Assembly (NCBI RefSeq): GCF_002878395.1
Contig: NC_061121.1
Coordinates: 47,977,111-48,041,110, forward strand
Source of the DNA: Capsicum annuum
Lineage: Eukaryota; Streptophyta; Magnoliopsida; Solanales; Solanaceae
DNA length: 64,000 nucleotides
Reading direction: 5' to 3'
Part shown: in pieces, positions 1 through 11,979 of the stretch
Numbering within the stretch: the stretch's first letter is position 1
How the letters are laid out: each line of letters opens with the position of its first letter
The notes under the pieces: model-generated
What the model was told of the DNA's origin: nothing
Databases searched by the model: none
What the model saw: only the letters and a program-made list of their open reading frames with translations
Translations under genes and position numbers: made by a program

Positions 1-1530
1 TAGTATTCCGATTTAGAAAATCAGGGAGCTACAATTTTAAAGCCTTGATGTTGTGATGCTTTTATTCATAACCCTTCTTCCCAATATGAAAAATTAGGTC
101 AAAGAAAAAAGAAATGTATCTTTATAAGATACTCTAAACAATCTAAGGGTTGTGTGTCCATTGGTGAATAAGATAGTGGCACTGTAACTAAAATTGAGTC
201 AAGTGATGTTACATTTATAGAGAATGATTTTCCTAAGAAGGGTGAGATAGGTCAAGACTTATCTCTTTATGAAACTATGGATCAGACCGCTTTTGCTATT
301 AACATTTCAATGGATTTGAGTGAGAGTCATGTTGATGATAATGGACCAGTTCCTATTGTCACAAGTCCCAATCATATTGCTGGTCCGAGTGGGAGTAACA
401 TATAAATTGATAAATCAATTTGTCAATCTCAACCTCGACAAATAAGTAGTTCACAAATTTTTCATCATTAATTTGAGATAGAAGAAAAAGCATTTATAAT
501 TACTCCAAATGATGAAGAGCCAAGAAATATAAATGAGGCTCTTTCATGCTCTGCTAAAGAAAAATACTTATAAGCAATGAAGGAGGAGATGGAGTCAATA
601 AAATCTAATCAAGTTTGAAAATTAGTTGATCTATCTGTAGGCCGAAAAGTTGTTGGGAATAAATGAATTCTCAAAATCAAGCGTAAGAAAGATGGTAGTA
701 CCAAAAGATTTAATGCTCGCCTAGTATCTAAGGGGTACACATAACATGAAGGGATTGAATATGAAGAAACATTTTCACTTATCGTATGCTTTTCTTCAAT
801 AAGATTAATTTTGCCTATAATAGCTATGTTGGATCTCGAATTGCATCAAATGGATGTGAAAACTGCATTTCTCAATAGAGAATTAGAAGAAGAAATCTAT
901 ATGAAATAACCTTGTAGGTTTTGTGAAAAAGGCAAAGAAAATAAAGTATGTCGACTTCAAACATCGATTTATGACCTTAAATAATCTTCTAGGTGATGGT
1001 ACTTACGTTTCCATATTGCGATAGTATCTTATGATTTCATTATGATTTATGAAGATCATTGTGTATACAATAAAATATTCTAAGATAAGTTTGTGATTTT
1101 ATCATTGTATGTAGACGATATACTTATAGCTGCAAGTGATATCGAATATGTAAAGGAAATAAAAGAGTGGTTATCATCTACTTTTAGGATGAAAGACATG
1201 GGTGAAGTGTTATTTATTCTTGGAGTTAAGATTTCAAGAGATTATTCGGATAGATTGTTATCTCTTTCACAAGAATCTTACATTAAGAAAGTTCTTGAAC
1301 ACTTTAATATACAAGATTGCAAATTTATAAACACTCCAGTTTTTAAAAGTGAAGCTTTAAATCAGAGGACGTACCCTCAGATTTCACAAGAGAAGGAACA
1401 AATGAGAAAGGTTCCTTATGCCAACACAGTTGAAAGTTTAATATATGCTATGATGTGTAATAGACCTGATATCTATTATGCCATTGGGTTAGTTAGTAGA
1501 TATCAATTCGATCTAGGATCACAATATTGA
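1..1530 (+). pseudogene. Ty1/copia pol remnant: integrase C-end and reverse transcriptase
   Basis: This is a decayed copia polyprotein cut by the window start. Translation with frame changes gives an integrase-tail motif (FIRYSKQSKGC, about 120-155), a linker, then the RT (RVT_2) domain from about 570: AMKEEMESIKSNQVW, GNKWILKIKRKKDGS with a stop at the W, and LHQMDVKTAFLNRELEEEIYM near 840-905. The longest open stretch is 1093-1530 (145 codons). It carries the catalytic YVDDILIA box at 1108-1132, then GEVLFILGVKI and a RPDIYYAIGLVSRY segment, all typical of copia RT. Several in-frame stops (for example near 571 and 907) and frame changes show that it cannot make pol. It would have copied the element RNA in cytoplasmic particles. 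The YVDD box itself is intact. Confidence 0.9.
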
Positions 1531-1616
1531 AAACAATTAAGAGAATATTGAGGAATCTCAAAGGCACAATCGACTATTCCTTATGTTATCAAAGAAATGG
1601 TCTGCAACTCAAAGAC

Positions 1617-1990
1617 TGCACTGATGCTGATTGAGAGGAGTTTAAAATGAGAAAATCCACCTTTGAATTGAATTCTTGCTTAATCCATATCATAGAGTAG
1701 CAAGAAACAGTCATGTATAACTTTCTCTACTTGGGTGTGTATAATTATGTTGTTGAACCTGTCATAATCAATTGTGATAGTCAGGCTATAATAGCTTTGA
1801 CAAAGGATCCAAAGTATCATGAAAGGATAGAAGATATTGACATAGAGTATAATTTTGTAAGAGACATGATTGTACAAAAGGAATTGAACGTGAAATACAT
1901 ATTTATGCATCAAATGATAGAAAATTTCTTAACAAAATCCATAGCATGTGATGTTTATAAAAGACATGTAAGTTATTGGGTTTATGTAGA
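1617..1990 (+). pseudogene. Ty1/copia RNase H remnant
   Basis: This continues the same pol. A degraded SWSSKKQ-like motif lies at about 1685-1710. It is followed by the open stretch from 1713 with VIINCDSQAIIALTKDP, YHERIEDIDIEYNFVRDMI and NVKYIFMHQMIENFLTKSI. This matches the copia RNase H pattern (a CDNQSAI-like motif, then a KHIDIRYHFIRE-like motif, then an ADxLTK-like end). The N-terminal part of RNase H between 1530 and 1690 is scrambled and appears partly deleted. It is non-functional. Confidence 0.8.
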
Positions 1991-2189
1991 TGTTGATGTA
2001 TTTATTTTTTATTTTTCTCAAACTTGTTCATGTAAATTCACATCATTGAGGTTAATGTTGATTAGTGCCTAGTTTTTAATCTTGTTGATTCATATACATA
2101 TATCGTTTTTTTTATGTGATGTACATAAATTTTTAGGATAAAAAGTATGTTAAACAACAAAAAAAATTATCCGATTCACATAGGCAATT

Positions 2190-3480
2190 GCCTCTAATGT
2201 CTAAGTGGCAAGTAGTAGTGATGAGACAGTTATAAACTTATTATTGTCAGAAGTGATGACAAAAAAGAGCTGAAAGTTTATAATTAAAATATCATTTATT
2301 AGATTGTGTTTAATTTTATGTGATTAAAAATGAGTCAGTCTATTTCTAATATTAGATGTGAGTTCGGAAGAATAAAATAATTGAGTAAATTTGTGAACTC
2401 AAAGTTAGACATGGGTTGTCTGAACTATCATTTGCATAATATTTACTTTATAAAAGACATAAATTCCATGAAATATGAGTCAATATTATGATACATGTTT
2501 CATACCATGTATGAATAAAGTGACCCATAAAGGTGCTACAAGTTTAGTCTCTACTTGTTATCGTGTGAAGCCATAAAAATTATAAATAATTTTTCCATTG
2601 TACCCTTATGACTTTAATCAGTTTCTTAAGATTCTATTTGGTGTTCTCTATCTTAGTATGTTTCCAGGAGATCATGATTGATTCGGTCTGATGGGACATT
2701 TTTAGAAACACATATCACTTTGAGATTAAGAGATTCTTGAGAAGAGGAAGATCATTGGATATTATCACATTAATTATGTTCATTGATGTCCTTTATGTTT
2801 GTCTGTGAGACAAGTACATAATCATGAACTCAAAATTAAGAAAAAAAGACGATAAGAAAAAAAAATATGATACTGATCTAGTGTACCGCATACCATAATC
2901 TACTCTAAGTTTCATTGATTGCGATGTTGTATATTCCTAACAGATGTATAGGAACGAAGCTCTCGAAGTATGCACTGGTCACACGGTCTAGTCGTTAAGT
3001 ATGAATATTACAGAACAAAAATGAATATTGACCTAGTGTGTGAGTGAGAGATGAAGAAAATTAGACCAGATTACCCATGTGGGTCAACCCGAATTCATAT
3101 TAAGAGATAAATAATATATTATTATTCTATTAACAAATAATAAAAATAAAAGACATGTCCGTTGAAATATAAAGTTGAAGCGTTGTGTCTCTTCAGAAAA
3201 GAAAAAAGGAACAGACACAACTATTTAAAATGTTGTGTCCCTTTGAATTTATAAAAGGTTTTCTTCTGAAAAGAAACATCACTTTTTTTCTCTCTCTCTA
3301 GAAAAATGAAAACGCAGAAAGTTTTCTCTCATTTTTCTCTTTAAATTTCTCATGAAAGATTCTTTGAAGATTTCTTCTCCAAAAAGTGTTGGAATGTTTC
3401 TATAATAAGGTACGATTCATAGACTGTAAACTTTTGATGTGGTTCGCATTTTATACATGTGATTACACTATTAGACTAGT
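2190..3480 (+). repeat. Copia 3' untranslated region and probable 3' LTR
   Basis: This non-coding stretch follows the copia RNase H. A degenerate primer-tract-like purine run (taagtggcaag, near 2203) marks where the 3' LTR should begin. Near 3180-3330 it looks like the promoter and leader of a copia LTR: an inverted repeat gacacaac...gttgtgtc, a TATA-like tttataaaag at 3248-3257, then a CT-rich tract and AG-rich leader. The 5' LTR is outside the window, so the boundaries cannot be tested by pairing. The LTR call rests on position and these motifs only. Confidence 0.5.
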
Positions 3481-3703
3481 GAAACAAACTCAATGATCCT
3501 ACAAACTATATGTTTGATTAGATTCATCAATAACACACATAATTTATTTAGGCAAGTAGTTTATGCAATCTACAAGTATCATGAGTTATACAAGAGTTTC
3601 ACATACGAATTATATTACATATCGAAAGAATTTACTAATGACATGAGGAGTTTTTTCTCACAATACCTCAACCATTATTTGATATTAAATAGATAGTTAT
3701 AAT
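3481..3703. other. Short AT-rich spacer
   Basis: This lies between the copia relic and the hAT-like element. The small reading frame 3493-3696 has no recognisable motif and ends in the next element's flank. I see nothing functional. Confidence 0.5.
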
Positions 3704-4560
3704 CAGTATTTTTAAAGGCAAATATGTAAGGTGAGATGTTTTATCTAGTACGAGGTGAGGCATAAGTCCTGAGGCGATAGAGCATAAGCCCCACGAATCT
3801 TTTAATAGTTTATAAATTAATGTAATTAAGAATAAATATTTATTGAAAGAGATAAATCACGCAAAATAAAGTAAAACTATATCAGAGTTATAAAAAATAA
3901 GTGAGTATGCATCTAAAACTGCTTCAACCAAAAAAAAAAAAAACTAAAGCCACATAATACAACTAATAGATAAAATCAACTTTCTCAGAATAAACTATTA
4001 TATATCCTCAAAAACGCAAGTTGTATAAAAATAGTACATAATTAATCAACCCCCACCATCTCGTTACTCGGTCAATATATTTATGAACCCATTTACCATA
4101 TATTGTATTTTAAAAGAGAACAAAAAAAGTAAATACGTTAGATGTTCGTCACTACGCGATTCGAAAAGAACTAAAAGAAAAGAAAGGAACTAGGAAGATG
4201 AAAGTAGACCCAGTACCTCCTTGAGTAGCGGATCATCGATACCCATAGGCAAATACGTTAGAAAATGTGACTATTCTTTTCTTTTACTTTTGATTTGAGT
4301 ATTTAAGTATCTACCAATCATATATTTTAGCATTAATTTTAAATTAGATATTTAATAGGAAAAAGTATTTTACTTTGTAAACTTTCTAGGCTTACGCCTA
4401 ATTTGTGCCTACGCTTAGGCGAACTTCGAATGCCTCAAATTTTGGAGCGTTCGCCTTTCGAGACTTTTGCCTCCCCACAATGCCCCAAAATTTTTTTGGT
4501 TATGCCTCGCCCCAAGGTGAACCTCAAAACGAGCTTCGTGATTGCCTTTTCAAAACACTA
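3704..4560. mobile_element. hAT-like non-autonomous DNA transposon
   Basis: The ends are imperfect inverted repeats. The left end reads cagtatttttaaaggca. The right end, read on the minus strand, is tagtgttttgaaaaggca. Subterminal copies of a gaggcg/cgcctaagg-like motif occur in both ends (about 3755-3780 and 4390-4540), as is usual for hAT elements. The flanks gttataat (3696-3703) and gttgatat (4561-4568) could be a worn 8-bp target duplication, but they match at only 5 of 8 positions. The 857-bp interior has no transposase motif. The superfamily is inferred from terminus style and 8-bp spacing. Confidence 0.55.
4131..4262 (+). repeat. 12-bp direct repeat pair, 120 bp apart
   Basis: The sequence aaatacgttaga occurs exactly at 4131-4142 and 4251-4262 inside the hAT-like element. 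It flanks a 108-bp segment that is less AT-rich than its surroundings. It may be a small insertion with a 12-bp duplication, or filler DNA from break repair. Confidence 0.5.
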
Positions 4561-4976
4561 GTTGATATCCTTGATCCTCTAAAGGAAAATTTTTATAGTG
4601 AGTGATACACAACTATTACTTGGCATATGAGGGTACTTTTTTTATATAAAAAATTATGTGGGTCGCACTTTCTATTATCTCAATTATCCTTCAGCGTACT
4701 GTTGCCCTCCTCATCCTACTTTTCATTTCTCTATTTATTTACTTTTATTTTTCTCTTCAAAAGTTTTTTACCGCCTGATTTTAGATCAGTTTTTTCGTTA
4801 TAGATTTTCGTTTTAAATACCCCCTTATTTTAATCCTTACTTACTTGACATTTTCGGTAAAAATTTTTTATTAAGAATTTATTTTATTAAATTGATCTTA
4901 TTAATTATAATTTAAATTTATAAATTTAAATATTATATGTGTCATTTAATAATAAAAATTGTATTAGAAAAAAAAG
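4561..4976. other. AT-rich spacer without recognisable feature
   Basis: No coding motif, repeat boundary or RNA signal was recognised between the hAT-like element and the SINE. Confidence 0.5.
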
Positions 4977-5150
4977 AAGAAAAGTCTTAGAGAAACTGGT
5001 AAAGTTGTTGCCATGTGATGAATAGGTCACAGGTTCAAGGCTTTAAGCCTTGGAAATAAGATCTGACAGAAATTTAAGGTAAAGTTGTGTAAATATATCC
5101 TTGTGGTGGAATCTTTCTCCAAATTCTATGTATAGTGCACTTTAGTCAAG
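4977..5150 (+). mobile_element. tRNA-derived SINE (Solanaceae type)
   Basis: This holds an internal RNA polymerase III promoter. Box A tggtaaagttg at 4997-5007 fits TRGYNNARNNG exactly. Box B ggttcaaggct at 5032-5042 is close to GGTTCGANNCC. The order of the body segments (gtaaagttg, the ggtcac core, ccttggaaa, ctgacagaaat, ccttgtggt, tagtgcac) is that of a common Solanaceae SINE family as I remember it. Such elements are about 150-180 bp, are copied by LINE machinery and have no protein. The ends are approximate and I did not find a clear target duplication. Confidence 0.75.
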
Positions 5151-6334
5151 TCAACAAAAGTAAATATTTTTGGTATAATGACCAAATTATCAAGGATATT
5201 TTTAATAAGATGGTCAAGTTATCATGCATATTTTCAATTGCATGTTAAGTAACATCAAAGTTACTTTTGTGAATGCTTACTCTTTCTCAGTTATTAATTA
5301 ATAATTACAAAAATAAGTTTATATTTTCCTTTTTATTTTTGTTCTTAATCTTCTTCATATTATCTTAATTAATTAATTACATTATGATTTACAAAAAATT
5401 GCTAATTATTTTCCTGTGCTTTGTTGTGTGATTTAAATGTGTACTGTAAAATAAAAAAAAGTAAATTTTCAAAATTAAACAAATAAAGATTATGTTGGTT
5501 GGGGTGGGGGGTGCGGTGGGGTGGGTGACTGAGGGGAATAGTTCGGGTATGGGAAGAGTGAATGATAGGTGAAATAAAAAAAGGAATTAAAATAAAGTGG
5601 GACCCATAATACATTTGTCAAATAATGAAATCCTCATACACCTATACACCTATGATGCGACATATCTCACACATCATAAAATTTTTCCCTCTGAAAAGAT
5701 AGATTCGAGATCATATTTAATTTTATATTTATAATTTTATTTGATACCTTGTGATAAATATAATGACAGATCTGTGGATGCAAATTAAATTACGTGATGC
5801 CGCAGGTTAAGTTATACTATATAATAATTATATAATGGGGAAATGACAAAAATAACACCTAAAATTAAAATAATTCAACAAAACTAGTACCTAATTTAAA
5901 AACTCGATAAATAGCCGCTCGGTGGAAAGTAATTCCAACCGAATGGCCAAGAAATAGATTCCCCAGTTTCTAGCCTTCTTTTGGTGGACAATGTTTAGAT
6001 AATCACTGGTTTTATTTTTGTAGGTCACGTTCTTGTCTTCCTTTTTCTTTTCTTTTCTTTTTAATTTTTGTTGATGCTTTTTTTGGTTCCTTTTCTTTTT
6101 TAAAGATTCTACTCTTTTTTATTCTTTTTGAACAATCGAGTAATTGCTTTTTTTTTTTCCAGATTACTTTGCATTCACCAACATTATTAAAATAACATAC
6201 TATTTGTTTTGTTTAGTTTTACATATTTATACAATAAAATACAATACCATATACTTTTAATATAATACAATTATTAAAGGTATATATTTATATATAATAA
6301 TGATACATGTGTTAGGTGCGTGCCCTCATGCGCT
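5151..6334. other. AT-rich spacer with T-tracts; no gene seen
   Basis: This region holds a G-rich block (separate entry), long T/C runs near 6030-6180 and AT-rich tracts near 6270-6300. The stretch from about 5835 (ggggaaatgacaaaaataac) resembles a worn DNA-transposon terminus, but I found no partner end. Confidence 0.4.
5501..5536 (+). other. Putative G-quadruplex motif
   Basis: Five G-runs of three or more (gggg, gggggg, gggg, ggg, gggg) lie in 36 bases, separated by spacers of one to seven bases. This fits the usual G3+N1-7 pattern. It is isolated in DNA that is otherwise strongly AT-rich. Confidence 0.5.
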
Positions 6335-8690
6335 ATGACCAATTACGATTCTACTGCCCAGACCCCACCTGAACCACCAGACAAGGATGATTGCCATATG
6401 GCAATCGACACTACTCCGAGAACTCTGTACAGTGATATTGTGAAGAATAGTAACCTGCTATCTTCATAGGGCAACATTCAACCCCAATTAATAGAGGAAA
6501 CAAATGAACAGAAAGAAGATGCCGATTAAATAGCCCTTACTTTAGAGGACAAACATCGAATCTATGCTCCATGGCAACATTCGGTAATTATTAAAGTAGT
6601 GGGAAAGAGATTTAGCCACCACTATTTAAAGTCCAAACTGGCCGACATGTGGAAGATGCAGGCTGGGATGGAACTAATAGATCTGGGATTAGGGTTCTTT
6701 ACTGACAAATTCAACTGTGAAGAACAACAAAGAAAAGCATAGCATCAGAGGCACTGGTTTGTCGCTGGAGCCTATGTATCAGTGAGACATTGGGAGCCTA
6801 ATTTTATGTCCTCGGAGTCTAAGATTCATAGCATCGCTATCTGGTTACGCCTACCACAGCTACCAACGGAGTTCTAAGATCTAAGAATTCTAGAGAGGGT
6901 AGGAGGTAAAATTAGGGATTAGTCAAAATCGATGTATGCACATCATCCACTCTCCGGGGGAGGTACCCTAAAATTTACGTGCAAGTTCCGATGGAATCTC
7001 AACTCAAGACATCCATTATAATTGGGAATCATAAACAAGCTATACATTATAAAGGCAAAGGATTTTTGTGCAAGAATAGTGGATTCTTGGGTCACATCGC
7101 CACTAATTGCAACAGGGTGAGTTCAGAAAAATTGGGGAATCAAACCCAAGAGCCAGCACAAACGCAACCAGAGGCAAAATTGAAGGGGCCGGAGGAATGG
7201 AAAACTGTTAACTTCAAAAGAAATAAGACCAAGATGATGGGAATCATCTATCAACCTCGGAGATAACACTCCCAAGTAAGTCCTCTACTCCCCGGGGTTC
7301 TAGAGGCCAAAACCCTTAGTCGGAAAAACCTCTAGTAAAGGAAGGGAAGGGCAAAGCAACTGCGGTGAAACCCTTATTCAAACTTGGCCAGACATCCCAA
7401 CGGAGGGTTACTGAACAAACCCCCTTAAGGGATATGGGCCGGCCTAATAATTCAAAGGATCCTTAAACGAGTGATCCAAAAAAAAGCCCAAACCAAGCCC
7501 AGTTTGGAGAGGAACAAACCAACAACTCAATAAACTCACAACCCCATTAAACAGGCTTCTTAAATTCGAAATTTAAAGAGCCTATTACATCTCATGGCCC
7601 AAATGGGGTTGACTATAGGGAGGGAACAAAACATCAGGAGGCTGTCATTTCAGAGGGAAAAGATGATCCCAATCCTTGAAATATGGTCCCTTCCTAACTA
7701 TCCAATGATAATCTAAAGTCTCCTTCTTCTAGGAACTCGATTGACTAAAACTGTCAATCAAAAGACTTTGATATGACCATAGAGGAGGATATGATGCAAG
7801 TTTCCCTCTGTCCTAACAAAGACTCAAACTACTCTAAGGAGATTCTTAATCCACCTTCCATCTCATTTCTTCTGAGGAAGATAAAAATGAACCAAACTAC
7901 CAATGTGCCTCTAAAAATAGACCCAATAACTTCATCACTACTCCCCCAATAGACCATCAACCAATCCCCTAGTTGGAAATGGGACTCCTGGAGCAGACGG
8001 TGCCTCTTCATCTTATTTGGAGAGGATAAAGATTTAAGATTCTGATCTAAAACCCCTCTTACCTAGCCCAGGTGATCATAGAGGGATTGAGTTAGGAAAT
8101 GCAGAACTATGGGAACAATATATGGATGACAACCCTTCTAAACTGACTCACCAAAATCCCTTCGCCCCGTTGAGTCCAGAGATGCTGAACTCAGAAATGG
8201 CACTGGTAATTCAATCCCTTCCATTCTTTCTAGCTAAAGCTCCCAAAATGCTGAAGGAAGGACCTCCGTTTGCACTATTCTTAGGGGAGCCCCTATCTCA
8301 GGAGGCACCCAATCTAGCGGCACAACCATCTCTCCCAAGCTTAGAGGCCCTCAAATGACAAAAAATAATAGAGGTCCTGAAAGGGAACAACCTAGAAAGA
8401 ATCTTGGCCTCTCTACAGGTGCCAAGAATAGAGGCGATAACCGTAGAAAGGCCCATATATCTCACCGATCTAGTAAGTGAGATGACCATAGTCCTTATTC
8501 TAAAGGGGCTTAAAATGCTGGACCTAGAGATAGTACCCCCAAGCAAGGCCATAGGGAATTTATACAAGACCAAGATGTCATCACTATCTAGAAAGAGAAA
8601 AAGAGTGAAAGAATCAACCCTAACCAACCCCTCATGGAGGGAGAAGGGAATCATAATGGAAAACCCACCTTCAATAACCCCACTAATGAA
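6335..8690 (+). pseudogene. L1 LINE ORF1 (RNA-binding, DUF4283 and zinc knuckle)
   Basis: From an ATG at 6335, the frame gives TPRTLYSDIVKNS and then, after stops, the DUF4283-like block (ALTLEDKHRIYAPWQHSVIIKV, HHYLKSKLADMWKM, near 6540-6660; FVAGAYVSVRHWEPNF near 6765). A degenerate CCHC zinc knuckle lies near 7067-7110: CKNSGFLGHIATNC, where the second Cys is lost. The long polar linker 7260-8690 is poorly conserved, as usual. ORF1 would coat LINE RNA in a ribonucleoprotein. Stops such as those at 6468 and 6527 and frame changes make it dead. The piece 6979-7266 is the longest clean part around the knuckle. Confidence 0.8.
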
Positions 8691-9560
8691 TTGCATAATA
8701 TGGAACACTAGGGTGCCAATAATGAAGAATTCAGAAGGCATTGCAAAGAAATTATAGAGATGCATAAGCCTTCTATCCTTGCTTTATTAGAAACCAAAAT
8801 ATCTGACCATAATAGCCTCACAGAGGATATGGGCTTTACCAAAAAGATCCAATATCCTGCAGTCAGGAGTTTTGGTGGTTTGGTGATTATGTGGAATAAA
8901 AATAACCTCAACATCAATGACATTAAAATTTCACCACAAAGGATTCATGTGATTGTCCAGGTCAGCAATCCCCCCTCCACCCTTTTCTTTAGTACTATCT
9001 ATGCTAGCACTTGCTTAGAAAATAGGAAAAACTTATGGACTCAGCTTCCTTTGCTGATGCTATCAAGCATCACCCTAGTAATGCCTGGTTAGTTGGGGGA
9101 AGGGCGGACTTTAATAAGATTCTGAAATCTTTTGAGAAATTTGGGGGTAATAGTATTAATTGTAATAGGGCCAATATTTTCTAGGATTGTATTAACCAGA
9201 GTGCTCTCTTTGACCTAGGGTATAAGAGTAGCAGATATACATGGACTAATAAGAGGTTTAGGAAGAGAAATGCCCTTATCTTATATAGACTTGATAGGTG
9301 TCTAGCCAATAATTCTTGGATAAATCTTTTCCCGAGGCTTTTGTAACTCATTTTGATCATTTCTCTATGCTCATTAATTTGGTTAAGCAACACTTGGTCT
9401 CCACTAAGCCTTTTAGAATGGAAACCATGTGGTGCTCCTACCCTTTCTTTATCCAAATGGTCAGCAACTCTTTGAGTACCAACCTAGACTTGACCAGAGT
9501 CACTACCCATTTTGAGATTAACATCTCCAAATAGAATAGAGAAACTTTTGGAAACATATT
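8689..9560 (+). pseudogene. L1 LINE ORF2: AP-like endonuclease
   Basis: The domain opens with MNCIIWNTRG-like codons at 8689, where one lost base shifts the frame. It continues IIEMHKPSILALLETKISDHN (8748-8820), FGGLVIMWNK and IHVIVQVSNP, in the pattern of apurinic-like endonucleases that nick target DNA. The conserved E of LLETK is present. The part from 9090 (GGRADFNKI, a worn GDFN motif) to 9300 (DRCLANNSW) is recognisable but has shifts and a stop at 9181. The open stretch 8760-9092 is the best preserved. Confidence 0.8.
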
Positions 9561-9869
9561 CCAAAAAAAAATCTCCTCTTTACTAGACTAATAGGGATTC
9601 AAAGCTCCAATGCTTCTCCTCATAGTCACTTTCTCTAGGATCTAGACCAAAAACTTAATAAGAAATATAGTGACATTCTAAGTTAGGAACATGAATTCTG
9701 GAGATTAAAGTCCAGAATTAGTTGGCTAACAGAAGAGGATAGTAACACCAACTTCTTCCATACCTCAACACTGAACAGAAGAAGAAAAAATAGAATTAAT
9801 TCTCTTAAGGATGATCTAGGTAACTGGAGTTACTCCCAGGAAGAGATTAAGGAAAACATAATCCTCTAC

Positions 9870-10790
9870 TACTTGAAACTTTACACCACTGATGACTCAT
9901 CTTCCCCTCTCTAATTCCAGAATAACCCTTCTTCCTTGGGGTTCATAAAGGCTTCAGACCATGCCCTTATAGAAGCCATTTCTGAACCTGCAGAAATTAA
10001 ATCAGCTATCTTCTCCTTCAAACCCACTAAGGCACCAGGGCCTGGTGGGATGCACCCTATTCTGTATCAAAGATACGTGGACATTCTTAGCCTCCCTTTC
10101 ATTAGGTTCTGCCAGAAGATTTTTTCTACAGTGATTATGGAAGGAAAAGCAAATAACACTTATCTTTGCCTGATTCTTAAATACCCAGATGACACCACTC
10201 TTAGGAACTTTATACCTATTGGGCTATGTAATACTCAATACAAAATCATCACCAAGATTCTTTCCAATAGACTAAAGCCTTTACTTGCTGATATTATCAG
10301 CCCTTCCCAGTTTAGCTTCCTAGCCAACATAAGGGCTTCTGATAATGCTATTATAGTGCAGGAGTATATCACTCACTTCTCTAAAATAAAAGGAAAAAAG
10401 GTCAATATGATCCTTAAAATTGACTTAGAAAAGGCCTTTAATAGGATAGAATGGTCCTTCATTAGGCAATTAATGCACTTCTTCAACATTTCTCTGAAAA
10501 TGGCCAAGCTCATCATGTCTTGCATCTCTACCACTACCATTTCTATCCTGGTAAATAGAAGTAAAGCTGAGGCTTTTAGTCCCACCAGGGGAATAAGATA
10601 AGGTGGCCCAATTTCTCCATCTATTTTTATCATATGTGTGGAGATCCTATCTAGATGGATAGAACATTAGGTAGACATCCTAAACTGGACTCCCATCTCC
10701 ATCTGCATTAAAGGGCCAAAGATTTCTCATTTTTTCTTTGCCATGACCTCACTCTTTTTGCTCAAGCTGATTTAAAGAATTGCTTAACCA
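9870..10790 (+). pseudogene. L1 LINE ORF2: reverse transcriptase
   Basis: The open stretch 9936-10601 (221 codons) holds RT motifs in order: KAPGPGGMHPILYQ (motif 1), LRNFIPIGLCNTQYKIITKILSNRLK (motif 2), SQFSFLANIRASDNAIIVQEY (motif 2a) and MILKIDLEKAFNRIEW (motif A with catalytic D). After a stop at 10600 the GGPISPSIFIICVE motif B follows. The motif C region at about 10735-10765 reads CHDLTLFAQADLK where FADDLTLFAQADLK is expected. The first catalytic Asp position is changed and the frame is shifted, so it is inactive. Confidence 0.88.
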
Positions 10791-10959
10791 TCACTAACAT
10801 TCTGAATAACTTTAGTTACCATTCAGGACAAAGGATTAATCACTCCAAATATAAAGTTCTCTTTTTCATTAACTGCTCTAGCGAGGACAGGATTATTCTT
10901 GCTACAAACCTTAACATTAAAGCAAAGAAATAATTTGGGAAGTACTTGGCTTCCCCATT

Positions 10960-11740
10960 TTCTATCACAAACCCAAAGCTAGTGATTTTTAGTTCATCCT
11001 TAATAGAATGAATACGAAGTTGGGAGGATGGAAAACTAAGTTTCTAAACATGGCTGGGAGGACCACTTTGGCTAAGGCTACTCTCAATAGCATACCCACC
11101 CACATCATGCAACATATAGCCATACCCTCTAAACATTAAAAGATTATTGATGGAATTCATGCAAGAGATCCAGTACTTGGATTGTTAGGAATGGGAATGA
11201 CATCAATTTCTAGATGGATAGATGGATTTCCAATATGTAATCTATCAAAAGCATGATCCTCGGCCCCATCACCCAAGAAGAAGAAAACACCAAGCTCTCA
11301 CAGGTTTGGTCCAATAATACTTGGAACTTTGACAGCCTGTCCCTGGATATCCCTCTATCCACTAGATTCCATATCATCAACTTCTTTTTTCTAACCATAG
11401 GATTAAAAAATACACACCTTCATGGAGCCTGAATAGCAATGGGTAATTCTCCAGCAGCACTGCCTACCAATTCTTGGCTACCAGTAGAAAGTATTCCCCA
11501 AGCTCTATAGTAGCTGGATTTGGAAAATCCCAACCTCCCATAAAATAAAATTCTTCCTTTGCCTTTTACATCACTTTAGACTACCCACCAACTTTCAACT
11601 TTCTAAGATGGGGCTGCCTCTCTCCCCAAATTGCCATCTATGCAATGATGTGCCTGAGCATGTAACCCATTTGATTTTTGACTGTCCCCATGCGATTGAC
11701 TTCTGGAAAGAGATGCTTCAAAATACTGGCTAGGAACTTA
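10960..11740 (+). pseudogene. L1 LINE ORF2: post-RT region and zf-RVT
   Basis: The frame shows LGGWKTKFLNMAGRTTLAKA and SIPTHIMQ at about 11015-11110, the usual segment after RT in plant L1. At 11510-11720, WIWKIPTSHKIKFFLCL, HLCNDVPEHVTHLIFDC and FWKEML carry the CxxC...H...C zinc-binding pattern of zf-RVT. The intervening part 11130-11500 is scrambled by stops. Confidence 0.75.
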
Positions 11741-11979
11741 GACTATTTTTAAAAGCAAATAATTCGACTCTCACTTTCTCTGGTCAGAGATCCTTCCCTA
11801 CCGCTTATGAAACATTTGGTGTGCCAGGAATCATAATGTTTTCAATAGAACTAAAATCAAACCCTCCTTTAAGCAAACTTACGTGGAATCCATTGAATTT
11901 AAATTACTGGCTACCAATAGCCTTGCAAAAAGAAGGAGGATCACCATTGAAGTTAATTTCCCCTTCAGACTGGTTGGTT

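Noticed and set aside
4997..5042. tRNA gene
   Set aside because: Box A and box B are present, but no cloverleaf, anticodon stem or acceptor stem can be formed. The body matches a SINE.
8298..8765. 155-codon frame on minus within the LINE
   Set aside because: Antisense shadow of the L1 ORF1 linker; the plus strand carries the recognisable LINE domains on both sides.
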